This document shows, piece by piece, positions 6,756 to 14,921 of a stretch of 64,000 bases of DNA. The notes under the pieces were generated by a model that was given only the letters and a program-made list of their open reading frames with translations, was not told the DNA's origin and did no database searches. Within the stretch, counting starts at the first letter, position 1, and every line of letters starts with the position of its first letter. Position numbers and translations under genes: made by a program. This DNA is from Azomonas tarimensis (lineage in GTDB: Bacteria > Pseudomonadota > Gammaproteobacteria > Pseudomonadales > Pseudomonadaceae), in the NCBI RefSeq assembly GCF_042648805.1, contig NZ_JBHRXZ010000016.1, positions 248,001-312,000 of the forward strand. Reading direction: 5' to 3'.

Positions 6756-8702
6756 TCACTTGCCATCGGCCGGGTTGAGCAGTTCCTTGACCGTTGCCAT
6801 CAGGATTTCCATGGAGAAAGGCTTGGTCATGACATGCATGCCCTTTTCCAGGTCACCGTCGCCGAGTACCGCATGCTCGGCGTAACCCGTGACGAACAGC
6901 ACCTTGAGCCCCGGGCGGATATACCTTGCCGCATCGGCCAGTTGACGGCCGTTCATGCCACCGGGCAAACCCACGTCGGAAATGAGCAGGTCGATCGAAG
7001 TCAGAGATTCGAGAATCGCCAGCCCATCGGCACCATCCCCCGCCTCGAGCGCGTGGTATCCCAGCTCGCTGAGCACATCGACTATCAGCATCCTCACCAT
7101 GGGCTCGTCATCCACCACCAGCACCGTCTGCCCATCGGGCGCACGCGGCAGATTGACCGTGCGGCCCTGAGCGGACTCCTCGTCGGGCGTGTCCAGCGAG
7201 CGCGGCAACAGCAGTCTGACTGTCGTGCCCATTCCAGGCGCGGATTCGATCAATGCCTGGCCACCCGATTGCTGGGCGAAGCCGTAGATCATGGAGAGAC
7301 CGAGCCCGGTGCCCATGCCGATGGGCTTGGTGGTAAAAAAGGGATCGAAGGCGCGCGCCTGCACCTCGGCTGTCATGCCCGTTCCGTTGTCTGTAACCGA
7401 CAGCACCACATAGTCGCCCGGCGTCGCCGCCCGATCGGCGGCGCTTTTTCCGTCCAGCGTCAGGTTGGCGGTGGCAATTGCAAGCTCGCCTCCGTCGGGC
7501 AAGGCATCCCGAGCGTTGATGCAAAGGTTAAGCAGGGCGCTTTCCAACTGGTTGCGATCGCAGCGCATGGACCAGAGATCGTCCTGCAATCGCGTCTGCA
7601 CCCGGATCTCAGGACCTGCGGTACGCGCTATCAACTCGTACATGCCTTGCACCAGCCGGTTGACGTCGGTGGTCCGCGGGTCAAGAGTCTGCCGGCGAGA
7701 AAAAGCCAGCAAACGGTGAGTCAGTGCAGCAGCGCGATTGGCCGAGGACATTGCCGACTGCACATAGCGCTCGGCATCTTCCGGTCGATTCTGCCGCATG
7801 CGTCGCGTCACCAGCTCCAGGCTGCCACTGATGCCGGCGAGCAGGTTATTGAAGTCATGAGCCAGTCCGCCGGTGAGCTGGCCCACCGCCTCCATCTTCT
7901 GGCTCTGGCGCAGCTGGTCCTCGGCGCGATCCAGTGCAGCAATGCGTGCCTTCTCTTCGGACACGTCGCGAGCCGTGACGTAAAGGCACTTGCCACGCCG
8001 CACGGCATTCCAGGACAACCAGCGATAGCTCCCGTCCCGGTGACGATAACGGTTTTCAAAGGCCATCAGGATTCCGGCCTGCTCCAATGAGGCCACCGAC
8101 TCCGCAGTTCGTGTCAGATCTTCAGGATGTACCCGGGCCATGAAAGGCTGGCCCGCCAATTCAGGGAGACGCCAGCCCAAGGCATCTTCCCAGGCCGGAT
8201 TCAGCTTGATGAAAGCTCCATCCGCGGCGCAGGTGGCCAACAGATCGGGAGACATCGACCAGATCTGATCCCGCTCGCGCGTACGCTCGTCGACCCGCTG
8301 CTCCAGCGTCTCGGTGAGATCCTGCAGATGGCAGAAGCTTTTGCGCAGGGCCGCACAAACCGCCACGATCCCCGAACAGACCAAGAGGAAAAACGCCGCA
8401 GCCGCCCACTGCTCCGCGGTCAGATCCAGACTGAAACGCTCGCCCACGAACAGAATATTGGCCTCGAGGGCCGCCACGAAGGTGGCCAGCAGCCCGGCAC
8501 GCAGCCCAAGTACGAAGCCGATGCCCATGAGCACCGGAATGAACATGAGATATGGCAGACCCATCACTGGCAGCAAGTCGCGCACCAGCGCCGATGCGCC
8601 GATGAGCAGGACCGCCCACAGATAACAGGCACCAGAAGAAAGCCGGTGGTGCAGCAGCCAGTTGGGCACTCGTGCCAGCAGCACGGGCGGACGGTGTTTC
8701 AC
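6756..8702 (-). CDS. Hybrid sensor histidine kinase (membrane, PAS, REC)
   Basis: A 648-residue membrane-bound kinase. The N-terminal 120 residues hold several hydrophobic segments (MASE/DUF4118-like). A coiled linker (LTETLEQRVDERTRERDQI) and a PAS domain (about 150-260, with the DGSYRWLSWNAV and DVSEEKAR signature) follow. The HisKA box has phospho-acceptor His in GGLAHDFNNLLAG (about 285-300). A HATPase domain has N, G1 (DNGTGM) and G2 (GTGLGLSM) boxes. The C-terminal receiver (about 525-640) has its phospho-Asp in LLISDVGLPGGMNG. It is the downstream member of a pair with the 1136-residue kinase, 71 bp away, and the two C-terminal halves are clearly paralogous. No DNA-binding response regulator is adjacent. 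The signal is unknown. Confidence 0.92.
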   Translation of the reverse strand: MKHRPPVLLARVPNWLLHHRLSSGACYLWAVLLIGASALVRDLLPVMGLPYLMFIPVLMGIGFVLGLRAGLLATFVAALEANILFVGERFSLDLTAEQWAAAAFFLLVCSGIVAVCAALRKSFCHLQDLTETLEQRVDERTRERDQIWSMSPDLLATCAADGAFIKLNPAWEDALGWRLPELAGQPFMARVHPEDLTRTAESVASLEQAGILMAFENRYRHRDGSYRWLSWNAVRRGKCLYVTARDVSEEKARIAALDRAEDQLRQSQKMEAVGQLTGGLAHDFNNLLAGISGSLELVTRRMRQNRPEDAERYVQSAMSSANRAAALTHRLLAFSRRQTLDPRTTDVNRLVQGMYELIARTAGPEIRVQTRLQDDLWSMRCDRNQLESALLNLCINARDALPDGGELAIATANLTLDGKSAADRAATPGDYVVLSVTDNGTGMTAEVQARAFDPFFTTKPIGMGTGLGLSMIYGFAQQSGGQALIESAPGMGTTVRLLLPRSLDTPDEESAQGRTVNLPRAPDGQTVLVVDDEPMVRMLIVDVLSELGYHALEAGDGADGLAILESLTSIDLLISDVGLPGGMNGRQLADAARYIRPGLKVLFVTGYAEHAVLGDGDLEKGMHVMTKPFSMEILMATVKELLNPADGK

Positions 8703-8773
8703 GTTGACTAGACCCCGGATTCTGATGGTGAGGCGAGGATTGCCTGATCAGCGCCAAGGGTTTCCCGGCTGAG

Positions 8774-11700
8774 CTAATCCATAATGTCCCGAATTCTTGC
8801 CGCGAGCACATCCACGGCAAAGGGTTTGGTGATCATTTCCATGCCAGGCTGCATGAAGCCGCTGGCGATGGTGGCGTTTTTGGCGTAGCCGGTGATGAAC
8901 AGGATTTTCAATTCGGGTCGCACCCGCCTGGCCTGCTCGGCCAGTTGCTGTCCGTTCATGCCGGGCAGCCCGAGGTCTGTCACCAGAAGATCGATACGGC
9001 TGTCTGATTCCAGCACCGCCAGGCCGGAAAGGCCGTCCGCGGCTTTCAGTGCATGATATCCGAGGTCGCTCAGGACCTCGACGACCAACTCGCGGACCAC
9101 CGGTTCGTCTTCGACCACCAGTACGGTTTCGCCCACCTCGGCGTGGAGCAGCTGTGCCAGCGCATCGGGGGGCCCGTCCTGCTCGACGGTACCCCACGAG
9201 CGAGGGAGATAGAGCTTCACTGTGGTGCCCTGACCAAGCTCCGAATAAATCTGCGCATGCCCCTCGGACTGCTGGGCGAAACCGTAGATCATGGACAGAC
9301 CCAGCCCGGTTCCCTGGCCGATCGCCTTGGTGGTGAAAAAGGGTTCAAAGGCCCGCTCGCGGATTTCCGGGGGCATGCCGCCCCCAGTGTCAGTGACGGC
9401 GATGCACACATACTGGCCCGGAGTCACCTGGCGATTGACTGCGGCATAGGCCTGATCGAGATGGGTATTGCAGGTCTCGATCGTCAATGTGCCACCGTCC
9501 GACATCGCATCCCGGGCATTGATGGCCAGGTTGAGCAAGGCACTTTCGAGCTGATGCGGGTCACACCGGGTGGGCCAGAGGCCACCCGCAGTAACCATCT
9601 CGATGCGAATGGTCTCTCCAAGCGTCCGCCTGACCAACTCCTCCATCGACAGCACCAGCCGGTTGACGTCCACCACCTTGGGATCGAGCGGCTGTCGCCT
9701 GGCAAAAGCCAATAGCCTGTGCGTGAGCGACGCCGCCCGATTCGCCGAATTCATCGCCGCCAGCGCGTAGCGACCCAGGCTCTCGACCCGACCTTGACCG
9801 ATCCTCGTCTGCATCAGGTCCAGCGAGCCGATGATACCGGTCAGCAAGTTATTGAAGTCGTGCGCGATCCCCCCGGTGAGCTGGCCGATGGCATCCATCT
9901 TCTGCGCCTGGCGCAGCGCCTCCTCGGCCTGACGCAGGGCTTGTGCCTGCTCCTTCTCTGCGGTCACGTCACGGCCGACGGCATGGATCAGGCCCTGTTC
10001 GGGCACAGCGATCCACGAGAGCCAGCGGTAATCACCATGACGGGTACGATAGCGATTCTCGAAACGCAGGGTCGTGCGCCCATCCGCCAGCCCCTCGACC
10101 TCCCCCAGGGTCAACGGCAGGTCTTCCGGATGAACGAAGTCGAGCAAGGATCGCCCGATGAGGTCGCTTTCCCGCCACCCGAGATTATTCGTCCAGGCTG
10201 GGTTCACCGCGGTGATTTCGCCATTGAAACGCGCCAGCAGCATCATGTCGGTGGACAGCCGCCACATCCTGTCGCGGTCGGCGGTGCGCTCGGCCACCTG
10301 ACGCTCGAGCGTCTCGTTGAGCTGGCGTAACGCGTTCTCCGCCTCGAGGCGCTTGATCACTGCCGCGGCGGTTCGCGCCAGGGCCTCAAGGGTCGACACC
10401 TCTTCGGAATCGGCTGTACGAGGATTGGACCAATAGGCGCCAACGGCCGCGATGGCCTGGTCTTCGGCCAGGACTGGCACCACGATCAGGCTGCGGGCCA
10501 GATTTGGCCGGCAAAGATCTTTGGTCAGGCGGGGCTCTTGCTCCACATCAGGGATGACGATGGTTTCACCCGCGGACATGGCCCAGTCGGCGACGCATTC
10601 GGCCAAGGCGAAAGAGCGTCCGCCGCAGGCGAACTGCGGGGCCATTTCCGGGGTGACATGGCACAGCTCCTGGCCGGGCAGTACCACCGAGACGCCATCG
10701 GCACCGGTAAGCCTGCGCGCCGCGCCCGCGACGATGCCAATCAGCTCCGACAGGTCACGTGCCAAGGGCGCGCCCTCGATCACCTCCGAGAGCAATTCGA
10801 GTCGCGCGGCTCGTTTGCGGGCCAGTTCCTCGGCCTGCTTGCGCTGGCGAATCTCGAACTGGGTGGAGCGAAACAGCTGGGCGTTGTCGATGGCCACCGC
10901 CGCCAGCCCGGCAAGGCCGAGCACGAGCTCTTCATGCTCGGCGTCGAACTGACCCGGCTGGCCGTGGCCGAACAGCAGGCCGCCATGGACTTCGCCGGAT
11001 CGCGACACCACCGGCACCGCCAGGTAGCTGCGCACCGGCAGATGGCCGCGGGGCATTCCTTTATATGGCCCACTCTGGCCATAACGCTGATCAAGGGTGA
11101 TGTCGTCGCTGCGGACGACCCGTTCACCGCGGAAGGTATCGCCGAATACTGCCGTGATACGCGGCATCGGCAGGTGAGCGAAAGCGTCCTTGGCGGCGCC
11201 GGAAAGGGAATACAGGCGGTACTGTTCACCCGCTTCGTCGGTCACGTTATAAAAGAAGGCACCAAACTGCGCCCCGGTGAGGGCCACGGCCGCATCGGTG
11301 GTTTCCTGAACCAGCCGCTCGAGATCCAGCTCAGCCGCCAGGCGGCCGCCGATCCGGTTGAGAATCTCCAGGCGCCGCGTCTTGCGTACCAGGGACTCCT
11401 GGGCGAGGCGGTGATGAGTGATCTCGGTGCTCATGCCAACCCACTCGCGTAACACACCCTCCTCGTCCAGCCGTGGCGAAGCATGGAAGGAATACAGTCC
11501 CCACGTCCCGTCAGCACGTCGCAGGTGGGCCTCGGCGAAATAGCGCTGCTGACTGTCCACCGCCTGGTGCCAGGCGCTCAACAGCGCATCCCGATCCTGC
11601 GGATCCACCGCATCGGCCCAGCCGTAACACTGGTATTCATCGAACCGCTGTCCGGTCAGCGCCGCCCAGCCAGGTTGCTCACCCATCAGCTCGCCTGCGG

Positions 11701-12184
11701 CATTGCAGTGCCAGACCACGCCGGGAAAGGCCTCGACCACAGCCCGCAGGCGCTGCTCGCTGGTATGGAGCGCCTGCCGCTCAAGGCGCTGGCGGGTACG
11801 GTCCCGGAGAATCTTCAGGAAGCCGACCGTATCGCCGCTCTCGCTCTTCAACGGCATCATCTGGCCCAGCGCCCAGAAATGGGTGCCGTCGTGGCGCAGA
11901 TGCCAGTCCTCATCTGCGGCCTTGCCCACCGTCAGTGCTTCCTCCTGCTCCTTGCGGAGACGGTTCTCGGCGCGCTGCTGGGGGGTGTAGATCAGGTCGG
12001 CCGGCTGGCCGATCACCGCCTCGGCAGGCCAGCCAAGTACCTTTTCAGCGCCAAGGCTCCAGGAGGTGATGACGCCCTTGAGGTCCATGGTGAGTATTGC
12101 GTAATCGACCGCACTCTCGAGGATGGCTTCAAGCAGCACGGCAGGCGGATGAGACTGGGACGGGGCGTCGCTAGGTAACGGCAT
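8774..12184 (-). CDS. Large hybrid histidine kinase (PAS-PAS-GAF-GAF-PAS-REC)
   Basis: A soluble kinase of 1136 residues. In order: PAS (about 15-130), PAS/PAC (about 140-260), GAF (about 280-435), second GAF (about 460-615), a coiled linker, PAS/PAC (about 640-750), HisKA with GGIAHDFNNLLTG, HATPase with TDTGGGM and GTGLGLSM, and a C-terminal receiver with phospho-Asp in LLVTDLGLPGMNG. No membrane segment is visible, so it should sense cytoplasmic cues or small ligands through the PAS and GAF domains. It starts the two-kinase minus-strand unit. Kinases of this FNNLL class often act through the attached receiver and a separate phosphotransfer protein, but no such partner is visible nearby. 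Confidence 0.92.
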   Translation of the reverse strand: MPLPSDAPSQSHPPAVLLEAILESAVDYAILTMDLKGVITSWSLGAEKVLGWPAEAVIGQPADLIYTPQQRAENRLRKEQEEALTVGKAADEDWHLRHDGTHFWALGQMMPLKSESGDTVGFLKILRDRTRQRLERQALHTSEQRLRAVVEAFPGVVWHCNAAGELMGEQPGWAALTGQRFDEYQCYGWADAVDPQDRDALLSAWHQAVDSQQRYFAEAHLRRADGTWGLYSFHASPRLDEEGVLREWVGMSTEITHHRLAQESLVRKTRRLEILNRIGGRLAAELDLERLVQETTDAAVALTGAQFGAFFYNVTDEAGEQYRLYSLSGAAKDAFAHLPMPRITAVFGDTFRGERVVRSDDITLDQRYGQSGPYKGMPRGHLPVRSYLAVPVVSRSGEVHGGLLFGHGQPGQFDAEHEELVLGLAGLAAVAIDNAQLFRSTQFEIRQRKQAEELARKRAARLELLSEVIEGAPLARDLSELIGIVAGAARRLTGADGVSVVLPGQELCHVTPEMAPQFACGGRSFALAECVADWAMSAGETIVIPDVEQEPRLTKDLCRPNLARSLIVVPVLAEDQAIAAVGAYWSNPRTADSEEVSTLEALARTAAAVIKRLEAENALRQLNETLERQVAERTADRDRMWRLSTDMMLLARFNGEITAVNPAWTNNLGWRESDLIGRSLLDFVHPEDLPLTLGEVEGLADGRTTLRFENRYRTRHGDYRWLSWIAVPEQGLIHAVGRDVTAEKEQAQALRQAEEALRQAQKMDAIGQLTGGIAHDFNNLLTGIIGSLDLMQTRIGQGRVESLGRYALAAMNSANRAASLTHRLLAFARRQPLDPKVVDVNRLVLSMEELVRRTLGETIRIEMVTAGGLWPTRCDPHQLESALLNLAINARDAMSDGGTLTIETCNTHLDQAYAAVNRQVTPGQYVCIAVTDTGGGMPPEIRERAFEPFFTTKAIGQGTGLGLSMIYGFAQQSEGHAQIYSELGQGTTVKLYLPRSWGTVEQDGPPDALAQLLHAEVGETVLVVEDEPVVRELVVEVLSDLGYHALKAADGLSGLAVLESDSRIDLLVTDLGLPGMNGQQLAEQARRVRPELKILFITGYAKNATIASGFMQPGMEMITKPFAVDVLAARIRDIMD

Positions 12185-12479
12185 GAGGGATCGAATCCAG
12201 TAAACCTGAGATAAACGCTAGGTGGTTAGAAGGCCGATCACGCGTTTTGCTCCACCGCAAGATCGATTCCACCCCTCGGTGCCCGCACAGCCGCCCGGGC
12301 GGAGCCGGCGACAGGGTGATCAGGCACCAAAGCAGTGCACAAGGTCGGTTCCTGTGGCAACAGGTTATTGATTTTCCGAGCGAGTTGCTAGGGAATGAAG
12401 CTTGCTTGCCTCCAAGGTGCAGCACCAGGGCTGCTCAGCCAACGCCCTATCCGGGTATGGCCCGTTCCGGAGATATAAA

Positions 12480-13043
12480 ATGTCGACAGAACCCGTAACC
12501 CTGATGGTCGCGCGCCGTGTGCGAAAAGGCTGTTATCGCGATTTCCTGGCCTGGCTTGAAGAAGGCAAGCAGCTGGCCAGTGATTTTCCCGGTTACCTGG
12601 GTTCAGGCGTGCTCGCGCCTCCTGAAGGAGACGACGAGTTCCAGATCATTTGCCGCTTCGCCGATGAAGCTTCCTTGGCTGCCTGGAAAGGCTCAGCCTC
12701 TCGCCACGCCTGGCTCAAGCGCGGCGGCCACCTGTTCGCGCACCCGCACGAGCACCGCGCCAAAGGGCTGGATCACTGGTTCGCACCGGGGGTCCGTCCG
12801 CCTCGCTGGAAACAGAGCGTCGCCATCTGGGTGGCATTCTTTCCGGTATCGCTGGCGTTCCAACTGGTCTCAGGCGATGCCCTCAACCAACTCCCCCTTC
12901 TACCGGCAGTGCTCGTGAGTACACTGGTTCTCACGCCTTTGATGACCTATGTGTTTATCCCGCTTTCAACCCGTCTGTTGGGAGGATGGCTGCAGGTGGA
13001 TCGGCATGCCGAATCTCCATCCACGCATACGTTGAGGCGCTGA
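12480..13043 (+). CDS. Antibiotic-biosynthesis-monooxygenase-like membrane protein
   Basis: A 187-residue protein. The ATG at 12480 is chosen because GGAG stands 8 bases upstream; the longer frame from 12402 lacks a site. Residues 1-100 look like an ABM (ferredoxin-like) domain: VTLMVARRVRKGCYRDFLAW, GYLGSGVLAPPEGDDEFQII, FADEASLAAWKGSASRHAWL. The C-terminal part has two membrane segments (about 112-130 and 140-165). This ABM plus two-TM layout is a known conserved hypothetical arrangement. The substrate is unknown and the ABM fold alone does not prove a redox function. It is divergent from the kinase pair across 295 bp. Confidence 0.8.
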   Translation: MSTEPVTLMVARRVRKGCYRDFLAWLEEGKQLASDFPGYLGSGVLAPPEGDDEFQIICRFADEASLAAWKGSASRHAWLKRGGHLFAHPHEHRAKGLDHWFAPGVRPPRWKQSVAIWVAFFPVSLAFQLVSGDALNQLPLLPAVLVSTLVLTPLMTYVFIPLSTRLLGGWLQVDRHAESPSTHTLRR

Positions 13044-13214
13044 TAGCGCCTCGAACGCCGCATCGATAAGAATTAATGCCTACCTGACAAGCCCGACTCG
13101 ATAAAGTTCCCATGCTTTTGTATTAAAATAATAACCAAATTTCATAAGATCCCTGTTTATTCGCCTCTGCAAAGCAGCATGTGAGTTATCGAACAAAAAT
13201 CATCACCACCCCGC

Positions 13215-13249
13215 TTGACAGGTAATTGGCCATCCCTGATATATATATC
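13215..13249 (+). promoter_or_regulatory. Candidate sigma-70 promoter of EPS operon
   Basis: A perfect -35 hexamer TTGACA (13215-13220) is followed after 17-19 bases by the TA-rich run GATATATATATC (13238-13249), which can serve as the -10. The start site would lie about 510 bp before the first gene, giving a long leader that contains both ops-like sites. Confidence 0.5.
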
Positions 13250-13363
13250 TCAAAGCGAAGCCGCATCAGGACAATGCGGCATTACCGAGCAAGGCACTCG
13301 GACATATAAGATAACGATTAAACCTTCATAAACAGCATAATTAGCCCTGACTCGATTACCTAG

Positions 13364-13374
13364 CACGGTAGCGT
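13364..13374 (+). promoter_or_regulatory. ops-like element 1 (CACGGTAGCGT)
   Basis: It matches the E. coli ops consensus GGCGGTAGCGT at 9 of 11 positions, including the core CGGTAG that forms the non-template hairpin read by RfaH. It is on the sense strand of the leader, about 110 bp after the candidate promoter. An RfaH homologue is encoded downstream in the same operon. Confidence 0.5.
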
Positions 13375-13442
13375 TGCCGCCAGGTATTTCAAGCCGCCCA
13401 CACCCCAGCTCATTTCCAATCACAGATGCCTAGCAGCGTCCT

Positions 13443-13453
13443 GGCGGTAGCAT
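13443..13453 (+). promoter_or_regulatory. ops-like element 2 (GGCGGTAGCAT)
   Basis: It matches the E. coli ops consensus GGCGGTAGCGT at 10 of 11 positions, sense strand, 324 bp before the aminotransferase start. The perfect GGCGGTAGC core and its position early in a long untranslated leader resemble JUMPstart regions of RfaH-controlled polysaccharide operons. Confidence 0.6.
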
Positions 13454-13766
13454 TACACAATATTTTCAAGCAGGCTTTAAAGTTCTTAGAAATCTTTAAT
13501 TTACATGAATTTCCGTGCCTCTAGAGGATTAACCTCAAGCTCGAAAAAATGCTCAGCGCTTACCGCTCATAATGAAAAAACAAAAACCAGACATATTAGT
13601 ACAGGTATAAGTTAATACCTGAACAGGACTCGGAAGAGCACACGCGCATTGGAAGTAGCCACAACTCATCCTTTCATACTACATATCACGATTATCGTTC
13701 TCCAAATGCATTTCCACCGGCACTGCTTTACGCCACGACCGTGCTTATTCCGATAGGGACATCCGC

Positions 13767-14918
13767 ATGATCAACGTGACCAAGACCTTCCTTGGCGACA
13801 AAGAGCAGTTCAAGCAGTATATCGATCGCATCTACGAGACCGGCTGGCTGACCAACCATGGTCCGTTGTCCGAGCAGCTGGAAGAACGGCTCAAGGCGTT
13901 TCTCGGCGTGCGCAACATCGTGTTGACGAGTAACGGCACCCTGGCGCTGCAGGTTGCCTATCAAGCCCTCGGGATCAAGGGCAGTGCCATCACTACCCCC
14001 TTCAGCTTCGTTGCCACCAGCAGTTCGCTGTACTGGGAAAAGATCAGGCCGATCTTCGCCGATATCGATCCCCATACCTGGAACCTCGACCCCGCACGCA
14101 TCGAAGCCTGCATCGAGCCGGACACCACAGCGATCGTGGCCACCCATGTGTTCGGCAATCCCTGCGACGTGGAAGCTATCCAGGCAATCGCCGACCGACA
14201 CGGGCTAAAGGTGATCTACGACGGTGCCCATGCCTTCGGTGTGCGCTACAAGGGCAGTTCGGTGCTTGGCCGGGGCGATGTCAGCACCCTGAGTTTTCAC
14301 GCGACCAAGCTTTTTCACACCATCGAAGGCGGCGCGATCATCACCAGTGATGATGATCTCGCGGCGCGCCTCCGCCTGCTCTGCAATTTCGGCATCGCCG
14401 ACACCGACCGCATCGACGGTCCGGGGATCAACTCGAAGCTCAACGAAGTGTCGGCGGCGATGGGCTTGTGCGTGCTCGACCACGTTCCGGAAATCTTTGC
14501 CGAGCGTGCCGAAATCGCCCAGCGCTACGAGATGGCCTTCGCCGGTCATCTGGACATGCAAAAGCCGCAGCCCTTCAGCGAGCGCAATTACAGCTATTTT
14601 CCGGTGGCACTGCGTGACGAGAGCCATCTGCTGAAGAGCCGCACCCGCCTCAACCAGCGTGAAATCAACCCGCGCCGCTATTTCTATCCCTCCCTCGACA
14701 CGCTCGACTATCTGCAGCCGCAGCGCCCGCAGTGGCGGTCCCGTGCCTTGAGCCAGCGGGTGCTGTGCCTGCCGATCTACCCCGGCCTGCCCCGACGTGC
14801 GCAGGACCAAGTGGTAGATACCTTGCTGGCCGATCTCGATACAGAGCACGCCAGGCCATTCGCCTCTGTACGCGAGGTTGCCGATTTCGCGCTTGTGCCG
14901 GCCACGGAGCGGCCCTGA
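13767..14918 (+). CDS. DegT/DnrJ/EryC1/StrS sugar aminotransferase
   Basis: A 383-residue PLP-dependent aminotransferase of the type that converts a nucleotide keto-sugar to an amino-sugar. The PLP lysine is Lys181 in SFHATKLFHTIEGGA. Other family marks are LTSNGTLALQVAYQAL (phosphate-binding), TTPFSFVATSSS and VIYDGAHAFGV with the PLP-contacting Asp. It resembles VioA/FdtB-type enzymes acting on dTDP-4-keto-6-deoxyhexoses, but the substrate cannot be fixed. No dTDP-glucose synthase or dehydratase is in the locus, so the keto-sugar must come from elsewhere. It is the first gene of the exopolysaccharide operon and ends 3 bp before the flippase start. Confidence 0.88.
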   Translation: MINVTKTFLGDKEQFKQYIDRIYETGWLTNHGPLSEQLEERLKAFLGVRNIVLTSNGTLALQVAYQALGIKGSAITTPFSFVATSSSLYWEKIRPIFADIDPHTWNLDPARIEACIEPDTTAIVATHVFGNPCDVEAIQAIADRHGLKVIYDGAHAFGVRYKGSSVLGRGDVSTLSFHATKLFHTIEGGAIITSDDDLAARLRLLCNFGIADTDRIDGPGINSKLNEVSAAMGLCVLDHVPEIFAERAEIAQRYEMAFAGHLDMQKPQPFSERNYSYFPVALRDESHLLKSRTRLNQREINPRRYFYPSLDTLDYLQPQRPQWRSRALSQRVLCLPIYPGLPRRAQDQVVDTLLADLDTEHARPFASVREVADFALVPATERP

Positions 14919-14921
14919 GCC

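Larger units (their letters stand above)
13044..13766. other. AT-rich leader upstream of exopolysaccharide operon
   Basis: This stretch of about 720 bp has no convincing gene and is far richer in A and T than the flanks (for example GTATTAAAATAATAACC near 13122). It holds a candidate promoter at 13215, a 7-bp hairpin GCCGCAT/ATGCGGC at 13260-13280 and two ops-like elements at 13364 and 13443. The rest, to the aminotransferase start, looks like a long untranslated leader. Confidence 0.7.
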
